Shown here piece by piece: positions 58,980 to 64,000 of a DNA stretch of 64,000 nt. Below the pieces are notes generated by a model that had not been told where the DNA came from, ran no database searches, and worked only from the letters and a program-made list of their open reading frames with translations. The stretch covers positions 1 through 64,000 of the forward strand of contig CAJTPB010000010.1 in NCBI GenBank assembly GCA_910578065.1, written 5' to 3'. This stretch comes from an uncultured Christensenella sp. (lineage in GTDB: Bacteria > Bacillota > Clostridia > Christensenellales > Borkfalkiaceae). A program made the translations under genes and the position numbers. How positions within the stretch are numbered: position 1 is the first letter of the stretch; every line of letters begins with the position of its first letter.

Positions 58980-61658
58980 TTATTTGCCGACTTTTTTAAA
59001 CAGGCTTTTAATATCGTTCCACTTTAACTTTCTTACTACGATATCCGCAACGAACAGCAGTACGCAGATAATCATCAATACGGGCGTCAAATCGTAAAGG
59101 TACATTCCTACCTCGCTCGGATCGTTTTCGAGATGAAGCATTTCCCCCAAATCGTTTGCGACCGTGCCTTTTCCGCCTACCATTTTATGCAGTTCGGTAG
59201 GCGTATACAGCGTAAACGCGTCGTATTCGGAAGAATAAGAATTGTAAAAACTTGCATCCGAAACGAAGGTATCGCCCGCATAGGTATATACGATCTCTAC
59301 CGCGTATTTGCCCTCTTGCGAAGTGGAAAACTCGAATTCGTACTTCAACAGTTCGGTATTAAAGTTTAACCGCTCTTGTACGCTTTCCCCGTTGGGCATG
59401 GTAATGCGCAATTCCGCAACCGCGTCTTTACGGTAGGAAGCGGGCGTTACCGAAATTTTGGTAAAGTTTCCGAAATTCTGCGCTTCCGTTTGATAGGGGC
59501 AATCGTTTTTTACCGCGGGCATATTTTCTTCGAACACGTTTTTAAAAAACGCTTCGTCCGCGCCGTTCTGCCATGCGGTAAGCCATTCGCCGCCCAAGCC
59601 GCCGCCCGTAAACGAGGCGACCTTTCCGTTGCCGTAATTGCGGTGGGCGTACAGCGGAACGTCGATCTTGCCGCCGTTCGCCTTTTCGTATTTTACGGAA
59701 AGCACGGTATCCGCGCCCCCCTTTTCCCTTGCGTAAATATAACCCGAAACGTAAGGGATATCGCTTGCGCCAATGCCTTCCAGCACGCCGTCGGCGGAGC
59801 GTTCTACCGTTATGGCGGAATTTTGCTTGATGACCGATTCGGTGATATCGTCGGCAATTTCGCCGAACACCACCTTTTCGACGTCTTCTTCTTTATCGAC
59901 GAAATAATATTCGCCGCCGCCCGCTTCGTTTAATTGTTTTAAAAACGCTTCGGCAATGATGCTGTCGCTCGTATCTCTTCCGCCCCGGCCTACGTCGAGC
60001 ACCGAGGTAACGATGCCGTAAGCGTACATATTTCTTACAACCGCCAAATCGCTTTCGTTTTGTTTGAAGTCGTAATTCATTCCGTCGCTGATCAGCATTA
60101 CCTGCTTTTGCGCGTATTCGGAATCGAGCGCGCGTATCGCGTTAAACGTACGTTGCAGCCCCGCGCCGATCACCGTTCCCTGCGAACCGGTCAGCCCGTT
60201 GATGCAATCAAGTACTTCTTTTCTGTTTTCCTCTTTATCCAACTTAATAGGAGGAAGCGGCATGCGCGAATCCCCCGCAAAAGTGATAATGCAAACCTCG
60301 TCGTTATCTTGCATGTTCTCGACCAAGTAGCCCGCCGCCTTTTTTGCGATGATCATGCGGGTTGCCATAAACATACTGTGCGAAACGTCTACCAACAATA
60401 CGTATAACTTCGGGTCTTTATCGTTGTTGCCGAAGCGCACGGGAAGCATATCTTGAAAGCTACCCAACTCTTCCTGCGTTTTGTTTTGAATGCACATATC
60501 CCCTACGGTGACAAGGCTTTTGCCGTACACCGAAACGAGCGTATCTAAACTGCTTACAAAGGAAGTAACGTTCGCCAATTTAGCAAGATCGACGTTGGAA
60601 AGCATAAACTCGTCGTACTTGCAAAGCATTTCCACCGAGTAAGGCACGTCGTACTTGTTTACGTACGCGTCGATTTGCGCGCGCTCGCCGTATAACCGCT
60701 TTGCCGCCGCGTAATCGGCGGGGCTTTCGGTGATCAACAGCACCTTCACTTGATCGCTTACCGTTTGGGTGAAGTAATAACTGTTGTTCAGCGAAACGCC
60801 GTCGTCTTCCGCATTTGCGGGCACAATGCGCGCTTCGTAATCGAACGCGCCCGCAACGGAAGTATCTAAATCGAATACGACGTTGTTGTATCCCCTGTTT
60901 AGTTTTTGCGCCATCTGCGCGACCTGCGTTCCGCCGCGCAGCAGCGTTACGATGCACTGCGCCTCGATACTGCTTTGCACCGAAACGACCGCCTGTTCTT
61001 TATGGTTCAAGTAAACGGACGACGCGGCTTCCACGCTAGAAATTTGCATTTCCTTTTCGTCGGTCAAGTTGTCGTTTAAATACACGGCGTCTACGCGCAC
61101 GCCGCCCGCCTGCAATTTGCTTACCGCCTGCCGCAATGCGCCCGCGTCGCGCGTGTCCGTCTGTCTGCCGTCCGAAATAACGACAATGCGCTTTATTACC
61201 CCGTCTTCGAACAACGAGCCGGCGTATTCGAGCGCGCCCACCAGATCCGTTTCGCTTTTATCCACTTTGGAAAGGGAAACGCTTTTCAGCGAACCGCCCG
61301 CTTCCGTTAAAAGCTCGTGATCTTTTCCGAAACAGATAACGCCCATTTTGGAATTTACGGGAAGTTCTTTGCGCAAGCCCGCAATATAATCGTCCATTTC
61401 TTCCGCACGGTTGCGCGCGGAATAAGAAACGTCTGCCAAAACGTAAACGCGCGTTTCCGTCATAACGGTTACGACGCTCGTTCCCGCCGCCACGAACGCG
61501 ACGATGACCGCCATCGCCACGTGGATCGCCATAGAAGCCAAGTTGTGCCCGTTGCGGTTTTCTTTGCGCACCGAATAGAAGAAGGGCACCAGCACAAGCG
61601 CCAATAAGGGGATCCCGATAAACAACAGCCAAGCGTTACCGAAGCTGATACTGCTCAT
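58980..61658 (-). CDS. Membrane protein with two von Willebrand A domains
   Basis: An 892-residue membrane protein. Two helices come at the N-terminus (about 10-30 and 44-66). A first vWA-like domain has the MIDAS start DVSYS (about residue 75). A middle part is like the class I glutamine-amidotransferase fold found in such proteins (KVLLITESPADY). A second, clearer vWA domain has DVSHSM (about residue 428) and the conserved Thr in SQGTVIGAGL. A C-terminal helix (LTPVLMIICVLLFVADIVV) ends the chain. Two MIDAS-bearing vWA domains in one protein is notable. It overlaps the upstream BatA-like gene by 23 bp. The role may be assembly or chaperoning of other complexes. Confidence 0.83.
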   Translation of the reverse strand: MSSISFGNAWLLFIGIPLLALVLVPFFYSVRKENRNGHNLASMAIHVAMAVIVAFVAAGTSVVTVMTETRVYVLADVSYSARNRAEEMDDYIAGLRKELPVNSKMGVICFGKDHELLTEAGGSLKSVSLSKVDKSETDLVGALEYAGSLFEDGVIKRIVVISDGRQTDTRDAGALRQAVSKLQAGGVRVDAVYLNDNLTDEKEMQISSVEAASSVYLNHKEQAVVSVQSSIEAQCIVTLLRGGTQVAQMAQKLNRGYNNVVFDLDTSVAGAFDYEARIVPANAEDDGVSLNNSYYFTQTVSDQVKVLLITESPADYAAAKRLYGERAQIDAYVNKYDVPYSVEMLCKYDEFMLSNVDLAKLANVTSFVSSLDTLVSVYGKSLVTVGDMCIQNKTQEELGSFQDMLPVRFGNNDKDPKLYVLLVDVSHSMFMATRMIIAKKAAGYLVENMQDNDEVCIITFAGDSRMPLPPIKLDKEENRKEVLDCINGLTGSQGTVIGAGLQRTFNAIRALDSEYAQKQVMLISDGMNYDFKQNESDLAVVRNMYAYGIVTSVLDVGRGGRDTSDSIIAEAFLKQLNEAGGGEYYFVDKEEDVEKVVFGEIADDITESVIKQNSAITVERSADGVLEGIGASDIPYVSGYIYAREKGGADTVLSVKYEKANGGKIDVPLYAHRNYGNGKVASFTGGGLGGEWLTAWQNGADEAFFKNVFEENMPAVKNDCPYQTEAQNFGNFTKISVTPASYRKDAVAELRITMPNGESVQERLNFNTELLKYEFEFSTSQEGKYAVEIVYTYAGDTFVSDASFYNSYSSEYDAFTLYTPTELHKMVGGKGTVANDLGEMLHLENDPSEVGMYLYDLTPVLMIICVLLFVADIVVRKLKWNDIKSLFKKVGK

Positions 61659-63480
61659 AGCAATACACCCCCCAATCCGCCGCCATTACCGCGGCAAGAA
61701 GAATAAACCAAACCAAAAGATCGTCGAACTTGCCGTCGCGCTTTTGCGCGCCCGCCTCACCTTCGATCCTGAACGCCTGTTCCCGCACGGCGGGCACGCG
61801 CTCTTCTTCGGGAAGAGCGGCATACACAAAATACTGCCGTGCGCTTTCGCCCGATTTTAACGTAATTTTATATACGCCCCGTTCGTTTAAGCGGTATTCC
61901 GCCCCCGAACTTCCCGCCACGGGATAATCGACGTTGCCCAAAGGGGTGTCGATGCGGATCTCTTCGCAGTTTGCGGGCGCGTTTACCGTAAGCGTATCGC
62001 CGCTGTAAAAGGAAACGCCGCTTAATACTTTGGGGAACGTTTCGTCGAGCAGGTTTCTCGCCAGAATTACGAAGTCCGCCAGCACCGAAAGATTCGCCTT
62101 ATGCAGATCGAACGCAAACACCGTTTCTCGGTTGCCGTTTTCATCCGCGCCCGTAAACAGAACGGGATTGCCTTCGCAGGTGAGCAACACTTGATAGCGC
62201 GAAATCAACCCGCACTTTACATACCCCTTTACGGATATGGGCGCTTTGGAAACGTTTTTTAACAGTTCTTTGATTTTGGTGGAAGTGGAACGGGAATATG
62301 CAAGCGTTTCCCCCTTCTTTAATTCCACGTCGCCCTGCACGTTAAAGCCCGAATTTTCCACATTCTTTGTGGGATTTACAAACCACGTCGCCCCGTGCGA
62401 AGGCATGCGGTCGGGTACGAAACAATCGAACACATATAAATCGAACCCGCTTTGTTCTTGATAGTTTTTGGTAGAACAAACTTGCAGATCCACATTGCCC
62501 AGCACGCCGAATACCGTTTGGAAAAAGTAAGGCGCATCGCTTACGAGCAGCGTTTTGCACGCGTTTTCGCGGTCGATATCGAAGCAGACGCCCTCGTTAT
62601 CTTCAAGCAATCCGTCCGATTCGGCAATCACCACCTTTGCCGAAGCGTAGCCGCTGCGCGCGACTTCGAAGCGGAAGGGCGTAAGCGCCAATTTTGCGGT
62701 GTGCACTTTTTGTTCCGCCGCCGCTTCTTCTTCGCCGTCTAAATACAAACGCAAAGTTAAATCGGCGTCGCTTTCATACGAAATCGTTTTGCCCTCTACC
62801 GTAACCAGTTCGCCCGCAAAAGAACAGCTTAAATCGGTAAGCGCGTAATTTTCTTCCCCGGCGGAAACGTTTACGATTTCGACGTTTTCGCTTTCTTCGT
62901 AACTTTTATCCGTTACCAAATAGGTAAGAATCGAGTTGTTTTCCCGAAAGAACCCTTGCGCGGCGGTAAGCGCGTTTGCAAACCCCGTGCTCGTATATGC
63001 GGGCGAAATTTCTTCCAACAGCTCGATCGCGCGGTCTTTTTCTTCCAGTTCGCGGTAGATAACGCGCGTATCGTTCCCTACGCAAACGAGCGTATACGCG
63101 CTGCCGTTTGCGGAACGTTCGATCATTTCGGAAATTTTCTCTTTGCCCAGCGCAAGGCGGGTTTTACCCCCCTGCTCGAAGTTCATGCTTCCCGAAGCGT
63201 CTAATATAAAACAGTAATCGTGCGCCGCGCCCTTTTGAATGAACACAGGGTGCGCGATGGCGACCGAAATAAAAATCACCGCGAGGATCTGCAAAACCAA
63301 GCTGATGATGCCCGCCAATTTGCTTATGGGATTTCTGCGCTTTAAAAACTTTTCGCTCAACGTCCATAAGTACGTCGCGGAAATCACCTGCTCGGTGTAT
63401 TTGTTTTTTATGATATAAATGAGTATGAGAACGGGGATCGCAAGCAATCCCAACAATCCCAAAGGATACAATAAGTTCAC
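61636..63480 (-). CDS. BatA-like vWA membrane protein
   Basis: A 614-residue protein. It opens with the BatA N-terminal pattern (LLYPLGLLGLLAIPVLILIYIIK) and a second helix near residue 60-80. A vWA domain with MIDAS DASGSM follows (about residue 93). Its Thr motif lies in SPAYTSTGFANAL. The long beta-rich extracytoplasmic part has no clear family, and one C-terminal helix ends it. It overlaps the DUF58 gene by 4 bp (ATGA) and the next vWA gene by 23 bp. The DUF58-vWA-vWA order is that of the MoxR-associated gene sets; a MoxR ATPase gene probably lies just to the right of the window. Confidence 0.88.
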   Translation of the reverse strand: MNLLYPLGLLGLLAIPVLILIYIIKNKYTEQVISATYLWTLSEKFLKRRNPISKLAGIISLVLQILAVIFISVAIAHPVFIQKGAAHDYCFILDASGSMNFEQGGKTRLALGKEKISEMIERSANGSAYTLVCVGNDTRVIYRELEEKDRAIELLEEISPAYTSTGFANALTAAQGFFRENNSILTYLVTDKSYEESENVEIVNVSAGEENYALTDLSCSFAGELVTVEGKTISYESDADLTLRLYLDGEEEAAAEQKVHTAKLALTPFRFEVARSGYASAKVVIAESDGLLEDNEGVCFDIDRENACKTLLVSDAPYFFQTVFGVLGNVDLQVCSTKNYQEQSGFDLYVFDCFVPDRMPSHGATWFVNPTKNVENSGFNVQGDVELKKGETLAYSRSTSTKIKELLKNVSKAPISVKGYVKCGLISRYQVLLTCEGNPVLFTGADENGNRETVFAFDLHKANLSVLADFVILARNLLDETFPKVLSGVSFYSGDTLTVNAPANCEEIRIDTPLGNVDYPVAGSSGAEYRLNERGVYKITLKSGESARQYFVYAALPEEERVPAVREQAFRIEGEAGAQKRDGKFDDLLVWFILLAAVMAADWGVYCYEQYQLR

Positions 63481-64000
63481 TTGATCACCCCCAAATCGGA
63501 CAGTTTGCCGAAAAGGATCTCGCCCACAGAATCTTCGGCGGAAACGAGGAGATATTCCGCCCCGCGTGAAAGGCAGTAGTCGCGGATTCTTCCCGTGGCG
63601 TATTCCAACGCCTGTTTATACGCCTTTGCGATTTCTTTGGTCACGTTTTTCCGATAAGAGCGCGCAAGACTTTCCGAATCGAACAAATGCACTTTGCCGC
63701 GCACGGTGGGGCTTAGTTCTTCTTTGGAAAGCACTTGCATGCAGAAAATATCTCTGCGCTTGCTTGCAAGGTAGTCGATCGCATCTTCGAAATTGTTGTC
63801 CGTTAAAAAGTCGGATAAAATCACGGACATTCCGTCGCCGTAACCCACGTTGGTTGGTAAAATCGCCTCGCTGATATAGCTGTCGCCGTCGAATACGATA
63901 TCGTTGAGTTTGCCGATGGAAGCTAAATACGCATCTTTCCCCAGCATGCCGCTAATCACCTCGGTAACCGTTTTTTCCTGCACGGCGTAAACGGATACTT
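63477..64000 (-). CDS. DUF58-family protein (partial, cut by the window edge)
   Basis: Only the C-terminal 174 or so residues lie in the window; the frame is open to base 64000 and the start is further right. Phrases such as DGMSVILSDFLTDNNFEDAIDYLASKRRDIFCMQVLSKEELSP and the final vWA-like strands are typical of DUF58 proteins, which accompany MoxR ATPases and BatA-like vWA proteins. It overlaps the following vWA gene by 4 bp. Its role is not known in detail. The family is thought to help MoxR-dependent folding or assembly of other proteins. Confidence 0.85.
   Translation of the reverse strand, partial: VSVYAVQEKTVTEVISGMLGKDAYLASIGKLNDIVFDGDSYISEAILPTNVGYGDGMSVILSDFLTDNNFEDAIDYLASKRRDIFCMQVLSKEELSPTVRGKVHLFDSESLARSYRKNVTKEIAKAYKQALEYATGRIRDYCLSRGAEYLLVSAEDSVGEILFGKLSDLGVIK

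Overview
The window looks like chromosomal DNA from a spore-forming, low-to-moderate GC Bacillota bacterium of the class Clostridia. The supporting signs are a mother-cell sigma factor of the SigK type, a BclA-like collagen-repeat protein of the kind found on spore surfaces, T-box leaders, a 6S RNA, many consensus sigma-A promoters with 17-nt spacers, and Gram-positive lipoproteins and two-component systems. I see no prophage, transposase, CRISPR array or conjugation gene. The window is mostly housekeeping genes with lineage-specific membrane and surface operons between them.

Layout. 1-4,000: a surface protein, then an RluA-type pseudouridine synthase and a SAM methyltransferase that overlap. 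4,000-6,800: asnB behind an Asn-type T-box, and sigK. 6,890-12,100: an ABC (FtsX-type) operon led by a secreted protein and ending in a decayed fourth ORF. 12,100-16,800: aspS, RNase P RNA, pyruvate kinase, a DUF975 membrane protein and a divergent XRE regulator with palindromic operators. 16,800-21,900: a NarL-type two-component pair, radC, a PepV-like dipeptidase, a repeat field and a DUF2461 gene. 21,900-28,900: a TetR gene, ileS with a distant Ile-type T-box and tandem repeats between them, a Pr6Pr membrane protein, a small metal-binding protein, a pyridoxal kinase-like gene, 6S RNA and tRNA-Glu. 29,000-32,430: a cluster of small DUF3592-like membrane proteins (one frameshifted) and a truncated surface-protein fragment. 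32,600-40,800: signalling genes, comprising a hybrid kinase with its own solute-binding lipoprotein, a convergent Hpt plus HD-GYP regulator operon, and an OmpR-type pair with a 7-TM protein. 40,900-43,550: tRNA-Arg, the collagen-like protein and a divergent glycosyltransferase. 43,550-49,650: a second ABC (FtsX-type) operon with a large lipoprotein. 49,700-54,500: tadA, an M14 carboxypeptidase whose 3' end is partly duplicated, rlmH, a CPBP protease and the two fumarase subunits. 54,800-64,000: an operon of DUF58, two von Willebrand A membrane proteins and two lipoproteins, cut by the right edge.

How the parts fit. The hybrid kinase (phosphoacceptor His346, receiver Asp652) has no Hpt domain. 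A stand-alone Hpt protein (His60) and an HD-GYP response regulator (Asp57) lie just across a shared terminator, so a four-step phosphorelay from an extracellular ligand to cyclic-di-GMP turnover is a reasonable inference. The collagen-like protein and the divergent glycosyltransferase may form a spore-surface glycoprotein unit in an organism that also carries sigK. At five genes the sigma-A -10 box ends 6-9 nt from the start codon and no ribosome binding site is visible, which suggests leaderless mRNAs.

Limits. All function calls come from motif and family recognition by eye. No similarity search or structure prediction was run. The RNA and promoter calls rest on matches to consensus sequences and on hand-traced pairings.
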